Shown: one piece after another, positions 22,866 to 33,900 of the stretch
Layout: every line of letters begins with the position of its first letter
Numbering within the stretch: position 1 is the stretch's first letter
Assembly (NCBI GenBank): GCA_024663395.1
Contig: JANFAH010000001.1
Location: forward strand, 5,766,001 to 5,830,000
Source: Pisolithus tinctorius
Taxonomy: Eukaryota; Basidiomycota; Agaricomycetes; Boletales; Pisolithaceae
Direction of reading: 5' to 3'
Length of the DNA: 64,000 bases
Made by a program: the position numbers and the translations under genes
Notes under the pieces: generated by a model
Databases searched by the model: none
What the model was told of the DNA's origin: nothing
Seen by the model: only the letters and a program-made list of their open reading frames with translations

Positions 22866-24485
22866 CAGTGACTTCCAAAATTGATTCAATGTTTGCACAT
22901 TTTGGGTTGTTTGTTGAATTTATCAGGAACAAAGACAAATAAGACCAAAGTGTAAGTTGATGACATAAACCATTTGCACAGGGCTATCCATCAAAAAAAA
23001 GATTATGTAATTTGAATCAGTATCCATGGCAATATACTTGATTTAAATCACCACATCATTGAATCAATTTTGTAACTATGTATTGGATCCATCAGAATCC
23101 AACCAATATCACATAAAACAATTTCAAAAATCATCAAAGATGGTTGCTATGGTTATTGTACCTTAGTGACCATTTCAGTCCAAGCTATTTAACCACTGTC
23201 TATGTTGTCAATGCTTCCTAACTATACTATGCACCCCATCTCCTCTGCTCAGAAGGCAAACATCATTTCTCTGGCCTGTAATGGTCATTCTACTTGCATT
23301 ATTGCCTCCAGGCTGGATATCAGCCAGCCTACAGTCTCCAGGGTGCTCAAGAACCATCATCCTATCAACAAGCACCTTCTTCTGGACATCCTGCTAAGCT
23401 TTCATCCACCTCTCAGCATGCTATTATTACACAAATCACCACAGGCAAGGCCACCAATGCTGTTGAGGTTACAAAGAATATCAATTCCATAATCTCCAAT
23501 CTGGTCTCCTCACAAACAGTCAGAAGGGTCCTCAGAAAACATTCATTCAAGGCTGTAACAAAGAAGAAAAAACCACTCCTTTCTATAACTCACAGCAAGA
23601 AGCAATTAGCCTTTGCTCTGAAATACAAAGAATGGACTGTGGAGGACTGGAGAAGGGTTATCTGGTCAGATGAGACCAAAACCAATAGGATTGGGTCAGA
23701 TAGGAAGGTTTAGGTGTGGAAACAGGCAGGAGAGGGGCTTATTGAGAGAGAGATACAGGGAACAGTCAAGCATGGAGGAGGAAACATTATGGTATGGGGA
23801 TGTATGGGCTGGGAAGGTGTTGGCCACCTTGCAGAGATTGAGGGGAGGATGGATGCCAACCAATATGTGGACATTTTGGAGAGCCAGTTGCTTCCTGGCT
23901 TGGGAGACTCTGGAATTCCTTTGAAGGATGTTATCTTTCAACAGGACAATGACCCAAAACATACCTCCAAAAAGGCCAAGAAGTGGTTGGAGGACAACAA
24001 TATCAATGCTCTAGACTGGTCTCCACAGTCTCCATATATGAACCTCATTGAACACCTCTGGAATCACATCAAACTGGAGTTCAAGAAGTATTCAACACAG
24101 CCAAAGGGAGTTTGGGAGGTTTGGAAGAGGGTGGCAGTGGTGTGGAATAATATAGACCCAGGGGTGTGTCAGAATCTAACTGAAAGTATGCCTAGAAGGG
24201 TCCAAGCAGTGATAAAAGCCAATGGAGGTCATACAAAGTATTAAAATTATCAGTTTCTATATCTCTGATACACACTTCCAAAATTGATTCAATGACATGG
24301 CAATTCAAATTGTATATACCTTTATGGATACTAATTTGAATTACATAATTCTTTTTTTGATAAATAGTCCTGTGCAAATGGCTTATGTCATCAACTTACA
24401 CTTTGGTCTTATTTGCCTTTGTTCTTGATAAATTCAATAAACAACCCAAAATGTGCAAACATTGAATCAATTTTGGAAGTCACTG
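22866..24485 (+). mobile_element. Tc1/mariner-family DNA transposon, inactive
   Basis: The ends are CAGTGACTTCC at 22866 and its inverse, GGAAGTCACTG, ending at 24485. They are flanked by TA on both sides (22864-22865 and 24486-24487), the target duplication of this superfamily. The terminal inverted repeats are long, about 210 bp each (22866-23077 and 24274-24485), with scattered mismatches. The single gene encodes a DD34E transposase. It sits at the outer edge of an LTR of the A/B Gypsy family. Confidence 0.92.
23202..24244 (+). pseudogene. Tc1-like DD34E transposase, frameshifted
   Basis: The start is the ATG at 23202 or a nearby Met. The first frame gives a helix-turn-helix region (QKANIISLACNGHSTCIIAS, ISQPTVSRVLK). 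A frameshift near 23360 moves to the second frame (QAIITQITTGKATNAVEV has the equivalent HTH2 context). The catalytic residues are D in VIWSDETKTN, D in IFQQDNDPKHTS, and E in SPYMNLIEHLWN. I count 34 residues between the last two, so DD34E. An in-frame TAG at 23711-23713 replaces an expected Trp in KVWVWK. The C-terminus ends at 24244 (ANGGHTKY). A total of one frameshift and one stop makes it inactive. Confidence 0.9.
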
Positions 24486-25223
24486 TACATCCCCCACACC
24501 ACATGGCTGACCAGGGATGGTCAGCATCTAAGTCCCCTGCAGGTGTAAGCAATCCACATTCCTTGGATGTGTAAACCCCTATCATCGACCATTCCATGAC
24601 TATCATTACATTCCCAGACTGCTCACATCCACCACCATTCACATGCTGTCTTCCTGCCTACCTCACTACCTTCCCATGCCCTCACTCCCTCTCATGCAAT
24701 GCTATACCTGCAGCCACTGTGCTTCAGCTGCTTCCCCTTCCCTCAGACTCTTTCTTTTAACACAGTCTCTTCCCTTTTTGTTAGTAGTATACCCTCAGCC
24801 TCTGTTCTGGCCTGTCCTATCTTGTGTGTATGTGCTGTCACACAGTTTTCCCTTACTCATACTCTGTCTTACTTAGGTTCTGGGTTTGCCTGGACTGTAA
24901 AGCCCTGTACTTAGGTACAGAATGAGACCTTTTGGAACTTGGAAGGTCACCACAAGTTTCTTTTTCACTTTGTCTACACCACACATCTTGCATACCACCA
25001 CACACAAACTACATATACTGCTTGCACCACCTGCATTGCCAGTACTATTCCGTGGACCACACCACACACATCATGAATCACTACCACTACCAAGTGCTGG
25101 ATTCCACCTTCTAGTCTCAGCAGTCCAGAATCCCTTGGGATGAGCTATTCGTTCCCTTCATTTTTATTGCTGTTATCTAAGCCATCTAGCTTGTATTATA
25201 CAGCTACTTGGACTTTTCCTACA
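24486..25223 (+). repeat. LTR of the element A/B Gypsy family
   Basis: The sequence matches the reverse complement of 6353-7015 over most of its length and ends with the same TTTTCCTACA. No internal region of the family follows (the next bases are CCACTACTG, not the sequence seen after the LTR of A), so it is a solo LTR or a remnant. The outer end abuts the Tc1-like element, so its first bases cannot be fixed. Confidence 0.65.
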
Positions 25224-26870
25224 CCACTACTGATGTTTGTACTTAGAGATTCAACAACAGAAACCATGGGAGGTTCACAGCATGTAGAGCAGCTGGCTGA
25301 CACCATTTCAACAGGTAATGTATTTGATATTTATAGGCTTGTGAAACACAGGAAGACTGTCTTGTTTCAGATCTTGTCAATACAAACCACAAGGAGCTGC
25401 CATGCCCTCTGGGTCACAACCAAGCCCTGGAGGACATCCCATTTGGCATTGTCTTGCCAATGCCTACCAACCAATCACAGTCACCACCCACCCTTCTACC
25501 CATGCTCTCTCATCACAGCTTGAACAAAGAGAATGAGTTCCCCTCACAAGATCCACCATATGTCCTACTCATTGTATCAACAGTGAACTAACTTCATCCC
25601 AACTTTAGCATGAATGTACTTGGTATGAGAGGAAGCACAAAAGCTGCCACACACACCTGCCCATCCACACTCTCCTGTTACAACTCAAACAAGGAGAATG
25701 AGTTCCCCTTACAAGATCCACTGTAGGCTTTATTTGTTGTGGTGACAGTAAGTTAACTAGATCCTGGCCCAAGCACAAATGTGTTTGGTTCAAAAGGGGT
25801 TGCAAAGAAGATCCCTCTAGCATCAGCCCAACCTAATGTGCTGCTGCCTGTAAGCAAGGAAAGTTTGGAAGTCTCTAGTGCCAAAATGAAGAAGAAAATG
25901 TGTCCAGGTGCCGCAAAAAATGCAAGGTAAGTCTCATTATTAGCTTGTAATACCAACTTTCTACCTGTCCTGCTAGAAACCTATGTGCACTTTGATGGCT
26001 CAAGCAAGTCAACACAAGTGGAACAACAGATGAATTCAGGGTTTATTGGGACTCACTAACAGCTAAACACCATGAAGACTATCAGCTTGAAGCTGAGTGT
26101 CTCAAGCAAGAAGGAAAGTGGATGAGACTGTCTGATCCTGCTGTGTACAACAGTAAGATGCATGAAAGAGCTTAGGTATTTATTCCCCCCTCCTCTGCTT
26201 CATTTGATGTTTCTTTAGCTGTATTTTGTTCTCAGCTTCAACATCTTGCATTCCCTGGCCTGCTGCTCATGTGCTCATCCCAATATTGCCTGCTCCCTGC
26301 CCCAGGAATGTCAGCTTCAATGTCTCTCATTCCCTGGCCCTGCCACTAACACATCTCATGCACTCGTCCCACTCAAGTGTGGGATCTCAGCTTCACCATC
26401 TCACATTCCCTGGCCTCACTGCTACCATATCTCATGCTCTTGTCCCAATGTTTTCTGCTGCCTGCCCCAGGAGTGTGTGGGCCCCTGCATTGTGTGTAGG
26501 ATTAGTACATGTTGTAATATGACTGGATCCAGAATCAACAGAATCAAAAATGTGAAATGTTCATATCCATCCAAATAAACTGAGATTGGAATGATTGGAT
26601 TGCATCAGATGAGACCAGTTGTCATCATATTCAGCCTACAGACACAGACAGACATAGAATCTATTGAAATCTGATGGGATCTGATTGTATGTACAGAAAT
26701 CCAGTGTCATCCACCATCAACCTGCCTCCTCATGTAAAGAATCAAATGCAGCCAGGTCACATCTAATCATGTCAGATATCTACAGGGTATCCGATCTCGT
26801 CCGACTGGACCCTACCTGATCCTACACACTTTTGACTGGGCCTGAGGTGCGACATGCATCGACACATTCT
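25224..26870. other. unclassified repetitive, CpG-poor DNA
   Basis: There is no recognisable gene. Two diverged direct copies begin AGAATGAGTTCCCC at about 25530 and 25691 (spacing about 160 bp). A short open stretch near 26035-26175 (YWDSLTAKHHEDYQLEAE) could be a coding remnant, but I do not recognise it. Tandem repeats occupy 26233-26475. The last 300 bp is rich in GATC/GATTG-like strings and has no assigned feature. Confidence 0.5.
26233..26475 (+). repeat. imperfect tandem repeat, three units of about 75-90 bp
   Basis: Each unit contains TCAGCTTCA, then CATTCCCTGGCC, CATGCTC or CATGCACTCGTCCCA, and two end in CTGCCCCAGGA. Units begin near 26234, 26310 and 26388. The array falls in CpG-poor DNA with no ORF, so it is treated as non-coding. 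Confidence 0.7.
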
Positions 26871-27586
26871 ACATCCACAACTCGCAGATCAAATGCATTC
26901 TAACTAACCTCGATCTACTTGATCTACCTACATCCACAACTCGCAGATCAAACTGGTCCGTGTACACAAGAAGTACATGCCACTCTGCTACCCGCATTGC
27001 GAACCACATGCGTGCTGGGCCGGCGGCCTCTTCCCCTTCCCTTCCCTCTCCTCCCGATCGCGATCGAAAGTGGACCACAGGACGACGACGACGACAGTTG
27101 CCTCGTACGGACCATCGCGGGGGACGTGCCAACACGGCCAGCTTGTCGAGGGGCGTGACAGCATGACATCACCGGGGGCCTGAGCGACAGTTTGGGGCAA
27201 GTTCCCATGCCTGCCGGATGAGGCAGGTCTGCCTCACCGCCACTGTGAATTTCTTGTGCTAAGTCAGTACACTAGAAAACTAGAACATGGCCAGCGCCGC
27301 CAGCAGGCACCTTGTTTACCGCGCCAGAGCATAGCCTCTGTGTCACGCGCTACACGAAAGAGACACATTTGTCAAGACAATCAAACCTACAAACACACGT
27401 AGAGAATTTAAAGTACAATCACACAATGTACCCCGTGCATATACGAAAGTACACAACATTTGGCGCATCAGCAGAGAAGAAATCCTCACGCTCAAGCAGC
27501 CTCCTCACTTCCAAGGAACTGTGAACCGAGCAGCTCCACCCTAGTTTCAATTAGAAATACGACAACGGCGGGGAGATAGCAGCGAC
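26871..27586. other. boundary region, no gene recognised
   Basis: A 23-bp direct repeat (containing CTACATCCACAACTCGCAGA) occurs at about 26869-26892 and 26928-26951. From here on CpG is frequent (for example GGGCCGGCGGCC and CGATCGCGATCG), unlike everything to the left. Several open frames overlap on both strands at 26870-27210, but none resembles a protein. They are expected from the GC-rich composition. Nothing is recognised at 27250-27586. Confidence 0.5.
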
Positions 27587-28528
27587 TCACGATTCGTCTT
27601 CGACCAGGAAACAATGTCCACGGACAAAGGGATACACGCTTCCACATAGATACCCCCCCAAAAGCCAGATCATGTCAATGAAGCCCAAGCAGTCGAAGAT
27701 CACAGCAGGGGTCATTGACACACAACTCAATAAGTTCATGCTAACCCACAGGCCATGGTGGTCAGTCAAGGAGCGAGGCAACGATCTACACAACCCTGAT
27801 ACACTGTGGACGTCCAGGCACGGTACCAAAACAAAGCCACGTGCGCCATACTTCTCAAGGGCGCACATAGTTTTGAAGCCAAAAGGTTCGAAGTATATTG
27901 GGCTAGCATTGACCAACGACATCTCTTGGAGGGTCAGTGATGGATATGCACAGTAGATGTGATCTGCAGAGATGAAATTCATCACGGCTGTGCTGTGAAA
28001 CTCGAAAATGGGTGACACCGCAGCCACAGTGGAGGACACGATGACATCGATTGAATGGCAGCCGTTCGCGAAGGATACGACTGCACGAATCGAAGAGGAG
28101 CCATATGGGCCCGCATCTACAGTTCGTTGGCGCACAATGGCATAGCCTGAGCATCACGGTGAGCGCAGCATAGATGTTATGTAGAATCAGATGCACCCAC
28201 CTTCGTGTTCCAGTAACACAGACAGGCATGCCAAGTGATGGTAGGACACATATAAATCGAGGTCCGAAGGCAGCCAGGAAGTCTCGTTTGCAGGCAAGAG
28301 CACGTGCAGAGCACAGGAACCAGAGACGACCACATCACATGAATGTAAGATGCTCTTGAGCGTTGCCACATCGCGGAAAAATGGTATGGACAACACATGC
28401 AGCTGGTGGTGAAGGTAATTTCGAGCTAACCCATTCAGCATACCTGTGGCCTGAGCCAACATGCCAATGTCCTGAATGTTACAATATCCAAGGATATGCC
28501 GGATGACCTCGAGTGGGAGACCATACAT
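27587..28528 (-). CDS. F-box-like plus nucleotidyltransferase-like protein, two exons
   Basis: Exon 1 is 28528-28201 and exon 2 is 28146-27587, joined across a 54-bp GT-AG intron in phase, giving 295 residues. The N-terminus (LPLEVIRHILGYCNIQDIGM) looks like an F-box helix. Residues about 65-100 contain SGSCALHVLLP and WLPSDLDLYVSYHH, which fits the G-S...D-x-D pattern of nucleotidyltransferase-fold proteins. Exon 2 continues SFANGCHSIDVIVS and FHSTAVMNFISADHIYCAYP, a combination I associate with multicopy Agaricomycete proteins. The frame is intact. It belongs to the Helitron neighbourhood on the strand opposite to Rep. A role in ubiquitin ligation or nucleotidyl transfer is only suggested by fold. 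Confidence 0.7.
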
Positions 28529-28557
28529 GGTGGACGGGAGAGAAGCTTAGATTCCAG

Positions 28558-28828
28558 CACCTAATATATACTCCAGCCCGTTAGGGGTAAAAGGGGGACC
28601 CCCTTACACGGCACATGACAGTCTTGAGGGGCTGTAGAGGACCATCGAGCCGAAGATAGACACAGCTGAGTAGGATCATATTTCTATTAACAAGCATGAG
28701 ATTACTGTATAGTAAGTCACAGAGATGACAACTCTCCTGAAACCATTGAACCACCGATGGCCGGGAAGCGACTAGCGAGCCTGAAGAAACACATCAGGGA
28801 GGACACCAACTGCTTAGCCTAGAAACAC
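28558..28828. other. intergenic stretch with a short perfect hairpin
   Basis: This lies between the starts and ends of two minus-strand genes. AAGGGGG-A-CCCCCTT forms a perfect inverted repeat at about 28590-28604. No ORF or known RNA is seen. Confidence 0.45.
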
Positions 28829-29696
28829 CTACACCAATAGGACATGCAGGATATCCTGCAGGTCGTCCTCCACGCGAATGTTCACCAGCATCAGATGAGC
28901 AGCGCACACTCTGACGAAGACATAGGTAGCGTTTTGGCGCTGAGTCTGATGGCGGGCTAGATCAAAAAAGACAACGTAAAGCCTCTCGCCGACCTCCACC
29001 CGAGTGGTAGACACCTCTACATCTGCAGCGAACAGGTACTGAGTACCCGAGATCCAGATGTTATCATGCCCGGACATGCGAACACTCAAACGGCAGGGGC
29101 CAGATGTGGGGCCGAACATGAAGCCCCAAATGTCGTAACGAGTGCTAAACACATCCTCTCCAGGGAGCGAGCTCATGACGACCTGTTCGCAATCTGAGTA
29201 ACAATGGCCTGGCATGAGCGTGGAGAGATGGTGCAACGTACTTGTACGTGGATGATTTTCTGACACACTGTGAATGTAGGGAAGAGATCGTCGGTAGAAG
29301 AGCAATGCGAAATAGGAGATCACGCACACATCCGAGTAGGGGCCCCCCTTTGACGCAATCACATGTGCCCATCCTAGACATGATCCCCCAAGGCAAGGAC
29401 AGCAGCAACCACAGCAATGAGACGCATCCAGTATTGTACTCCACACGAGGGCCGGGAGAAATGTGAAGCAATACCGCTCTTGAGAGAGAGAAAACGCGCA
29501 CCCCCGGTGTATGACCCCCCTCATTTACCTGCCAGGGATTAGCACAATGTCTCCCCCCAGCCTCAGGATCTGTATAAAGTCCGGGTTGGTAGCAGGCACA
29601 GAAATCGACCGTGCAAGAGTTCACACGGCAGCAGTACACGGTTCTTACAAATCCATGTACAGCCACCCCTCGCGAACACGCGATGTCTAGCGACAA
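28829..29696 (-). CDS. unknown minus-strand gene, exons uncertain
   Basis: The C-terminal coding part is clear in one frame, 29195-28829: SSLPGEDVFSTRYDIWGFMF, RLSVRMSGHDNIWISGTQYL, VEVGERLYVVFFDLARHQ, ending with VEDDLQDILHVLLV. The upstream part (to about 29696) has overlapping open frames and probably one or two short introns. A GTAAAT-type donor near 29530 and a GGDIVLIPG-like reading suggest where exons join, but I could not fix the start. I recognise no family. The domain reads like a beta-rich protein. It sits between two other minus-strand genes of the Helitron block and may be cargo. Confidence 0.5.
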
Positions 29697-29827
29697 GCAC
29701 TGTTATCACGCATGACATATATTTACATGCACAAACTACTTTAGTTAATGGCACCGCAGGGAAGTCGTTCCATGGGACACGGAGCTGAGCCCTGCGGATT
29801 ACTCCTGGGAGTGGCAGGACTGTCAGA

Positions 29828-30828
29828 TCAGTACGACGCAGCGCGCAAGTGTAGGAGCCTCACCACGTGGGACTTTTTGTTAGCAGGATTGGTGCTCAGC
29901 GCGCGATGATGCGCGTGTTTGAGGGGGTTGACAGGACCACGCTGCGGGGTATGCAGCACGCACATCTCACGCAGAGAGGATGTAAAGATCGACTTCCTAT
30001 CACCTTTGATAAAGAAGTGTAACAACGCGAAATGCACCTCAACGACAGCACCACTTAACAGGCGGAGGTAGTCGACAGGCTGGATGCGCGTGCCGTCGAC
30101 GTCGAATGCAGGGAGGGGCGAAACATTGTGAGTGCCAGCAGCACGATGGAGAGCGTCCTTGATGTCGTCTGGCACAGGCCACGCAGTGGTAGCCTCCTCT
30201 GACACATGCGCTTGAGATCCGAAACCAAGAAAGATTGGGACAAGCTCACCATTGTGGGCGATGCTGTCGGGGTCATCCTCGTTGTCCTTTTTCTATGATT
30301 AAGATGGGGTCATGAAACACATCCAAGCGACGGCTGTAGGTTTGCAGGAAGACGTACAGTGAACAACGCATGGCTGAGGCGAATGCACAGCATCCCACGG
30401 CTCTCGCGCACGCATGAAAGCAAGGTCTCCCCCTTTTTCAAGGGCACGAGTTTCTCCAATGCCCTGATATTCGAGATGATCAGGGGGAAATCTTGCTGCG
30501 TGAAGCCATATACAGTGTCACGCTGCACGGCCAGAAGGTTACATGTCAGCTTTGTGTCAGAAAATTCGCGGTTGAATGTATTTTTGGGGTAGAAACCACC
30601 CTCGGGTGCCATAAAGAACCCTTGACGGTCGATCTCGAAGACCCCACTGAGTACCAATTCCGTCACATCCTCTGAGTCGCCTTTCAGAACGGCGACGTCG
30701 CCGGATGTCCCCCCAAAAAAAAATTCCGTGCGGGCAGCTAGATTCGGGGTTACCGCGTAAGTTGCCAATGTACTCTCTGTATTAATGTCATCGATCGTGA
30801 AAGAGAGATCAGGATTGGAAGCAGACAT
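29828..30828 (-). CDS. conserved Helitron-associated protein of unknown function, two exons
   Basis: Exon 1 is 30828-30358 (471 nt) and exon 2 is 30292-29828 (465 nt). A 65-bp intron (GTACGT...CATAG) lies at a codon boundary, giving 311 residues without a stop. The N-terminus (FTIDDINTESTLATYAVTPN) and the core (LLAVQRDTVYGFTQQDFPLI, IRALEKLVPLKKGETLLSCV) resemble a family I have seen repeated in Agaricomycete genomes next to Helitron-type elements. Exon 2 reads LVPIFLGFGS, RAAGTHNVSPLPAFDVDG and AVVEVHFALLHFFI. The start lies only about 165 bp from the likely Rep start at 30993 on the other strand, so the two probably share a divergent promoter. The function is unknown. Confidence 0.7.
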
Positions 30829-30992
30829 GAGAGCTGATAGAGGGTCAGTGCAAGGAGGGGATACAAACCCCTTAAGAACGCGCAGGGCATTTAAAGGTCA
30901 CAGAATAGGGGTGCACGTGACGGAGGCGGCACAATCAGGAGAGCATCGAAGGTCAATACCTACCGTGAAACTGGTGAGCGAAGTCGCCAGAA

Positions 30993-33900
30993 ACATGTCT
31001 GACATCTGGGGCCGGTTAATGCGACAGGAATTGTACGATTGCCTACCTCCAGGCACACTCCCCAACCGTTTGCGAACCTGGGCGCAATTGCGTCCCGCTA
31101 TTCATGACTTGCTGCCCAATATGCACAATCTGATTCAAGCCGCTGCTAGCGCAAAGGAAGGCGCCGCTGCTGACCGCAAGCGTAAAGCAAAAGAGTTGAG
31201 ACAGGAGCGATGGCATGGCAAACAGCACCGCAAAACGGATGAGGACGCAGACAGGGCAAGTGAAGGCGAAGTGCAGGAGTCAGAACACGATACGACATCG
31301 AAGTATATGCAGTTGCCTACAGCCGAACAACACCAACGTTGCATAGCAGCATTCATCGATGCCACCAATAACAACGTGCTCGCCTCTAGTGTGTGTGTGA
31401 TCTGCATGCGGCAGCTACCGCGTGAAGAAGGTAAGGCAAGGGACATGATGAAAAAACTCACCACTGACGGCGTCCCCAGGTGACATGGTGGTTATCAAAG
31501 ACGTACCCAACCTTTGACGTCACCTGGTCCCAGCAGATCCACATCTGGCGTGCAAGCTGTGGGATGGACTTCTCGTTGACGGCTTGTGTATAGCGGCAGA
31601 CGGGAAAGGCTGGGTGTGTCATGAATGTCACCAAGCTATGCGAGCAGATCGGATGCCCAAATACGCACTGAACAACAATCTGTGGATCGGCGAGGTACCA
31701 TTGGCGCTGCGTAAGTTGAACTTTGTGGAGACCTTATTAGTCGCACGTCACTATCCACGGTGCTATGTATTCAAGTTATATCCAAGAGAGGCCCATCGCT
31801 CGCAAAACCCGCGCCATCTCCAACGTGCCATGGCCAGGAACGTCACATTGTACGAAATTAATGTCAATGCCATTGTGGATATGCTCGAAGGGAGATTGAT
31901 GCCGCAGACCGTCGAGACGTTAAGCAGTATCTTGGCCATCACTTTGGTGGGTACGAGGCAACTGCCCACAGACTGGCTCTCCCGCACGTTCCGGGTTCGA
32001 CGGGATATAGTATTCAAAGCGTTGAAATGGCTGCAAGCCAACAATGAGAACTATAGTGACGTCACGGTATCCGATGATCGTCTCATGATGCTACTGGAGG
32101 ATGGCATACCTGCAGAAGTCGAGGCGATGATCCGTTATCAAGATAGCGAGGAGGCGGCAGTGAGGGAAAGAGAGGGGTACGCCATGAACGAGTACACGGA
32201 AGATGATGGTAAGTCGCCACAGTTACACATCCTCATTGCAACCGGGCATGAGATAGGAGTTACAGCAGAAATGGATCCAGTGAATGACGTACCAGCAGTG
32301 GAGGATGACAGCAAACAATGTAGTGAGGGTGGTGACGCCGACGCAGCAGATGTCAGCGAAGGTACGCCCGGCAAGCATGCAATGCAAACAGCGAGCTAAA
32401 TCCCAGGATACAGACAATGGAGATGTTACCCCATTACACGTCCTTGGAGTCGTGGATCTCGAACTGACCAAGGTGTCCACTTCAGAGTTGATGGCCCAGG
32501 CTCTGGCCAATTTCAACAACCACACCCTGGAAGGTGGATATGTCGTGCGCCACAGCAATACGCCAATTAATGACTTCCCACCATCAACACAAACCCCTGC
32601 GACGCGCAATCCTCTTGGCGCAGCATTCCCGGTGCTGTTTCCTTATGGCAGGGGTGCTATCGAAGCCGAATGACCACAGAATATTAGTCTGCGTGAACAT
32701 TGTAAATGGGCAATGCAGTATCATGATCGTCGATTTGCTACGCACCATTCCTTCCCATTCGTGGTCTTCGCTCTCATGCAAAAGCGAGAGACCATGCGCT
32801 CAGCGCATCTTCAGATGAGGCAGCAAGACTTTGAGCGCGATACACTTGCCTTGTCATCCATCACTGTAGCAGATCTCAAGCTCGCTGCAGCAGAAGAGGG
32901 ACGGCATGAGCCGATCAGTAATGCACGAGTGCAGGCCCTGCGCCGTCATGTCACGGCGGCAAATGGACGAGTGCTCGGCTCGGATAGCGCCCGGGCCAGT
33001 TATCGAAGTATGATCTGGGGCACCTGTCTAATGCTCGGGGGGCCCTCGCTTTGGTTGACTATAAATCCAGTCGACATACATGACCCTATTGCCCAGATAT
33101 TTGCAGGTGAAAACATAGATCTGAACGAATTCAATGCGCACCTGGGCCCCAATAGCAATCAACGTGCAGAAAATATCGCCGCGAATCCTTATGCAGCTGC
33201 ACGGTACTTTCATTTCATCATCCACACCGTTTTGGAGACCCTCTTCGGTATCTGCCGCATGGGCAATAAGATCAAGAGTCAGGTGGGCATCCTCGGTCGG
33301 GTGGCAGGTTACTTTGGAGTTGTGGAGGCACAGGGCAGGGGCACACTTCACATCCATATGCTCTTGTGGCTGGCCAACACACCAAACGCCAACGAGATGC
33401 AGGCGTTGCTGCAACAAGAGAGTTTCTGGGAAACCGTCCGTAAATATATTCAAGCGAACATCCGAGCGCATCTCGACGACCTCACGGAACACGACCTGAA
33501 AACCATACCCAGAGATTCACAGCTTGCATATTCACGACCGCATGATCCACGCACCACTGGATGGCAACAGCAAACGCATGAGATTGAGCGACAATTGGTT
33601 AGATCCCAGCAACTTCATACATGCAGCAGGGCAACGTGTCTTCGCGTCACACGTGACAGTCTGCTTTGCAAGAGAAGAGCACCGTGGCCCCTGAGCGACG
33701 ACAACTACGTGGACAACCGCGGTAACTGGGGACCACGGCGGACGCATGGGTATATAAACGCATACTGCCCAGCGCTTTTAACGATGATGAGGTGCAACAA
33801 CGACCTAAAGATCAACACCAACGGTGCGGACACTAAAGACATAGCTTTCTATATCACAGCATATGCCACCAAAAAACAGAAGAGAAGCCACAACCTTTCC

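Noticed and set aside
26221..26480. Possible CRISPR-like array
   Set aside because: It has only three imperfect units without fixed-length spacers, in a eukaryotic repeat region with no cas genes.
26870..27210. Overlapping ORFs on both strands in GC-rich DNA, some 60-88 codons long
   Set aside because: There is no domain, no splice context and no conserved motif. Arg/Ser-rich readings are typical of random GC-rich frames.
31431..31533. Longer intron that would remove the TGA at 31515 in the Helitron gene
   Set aside because: It keeps frame, but it would also remove the segment GDMVVIKDVPNL...HLVPA, which fits the family reading. Neither version can be excluded, so I kept the short intron and flagged the stop.
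32209..32311. GTAAGT...GACAG intron that would restore frame before the HUH region
   Set aside because: The phase works, but the skipped part reads as a normal acidic linker and the joined part does not. A one-base frameshift near 32350-32400 is at least as likely.
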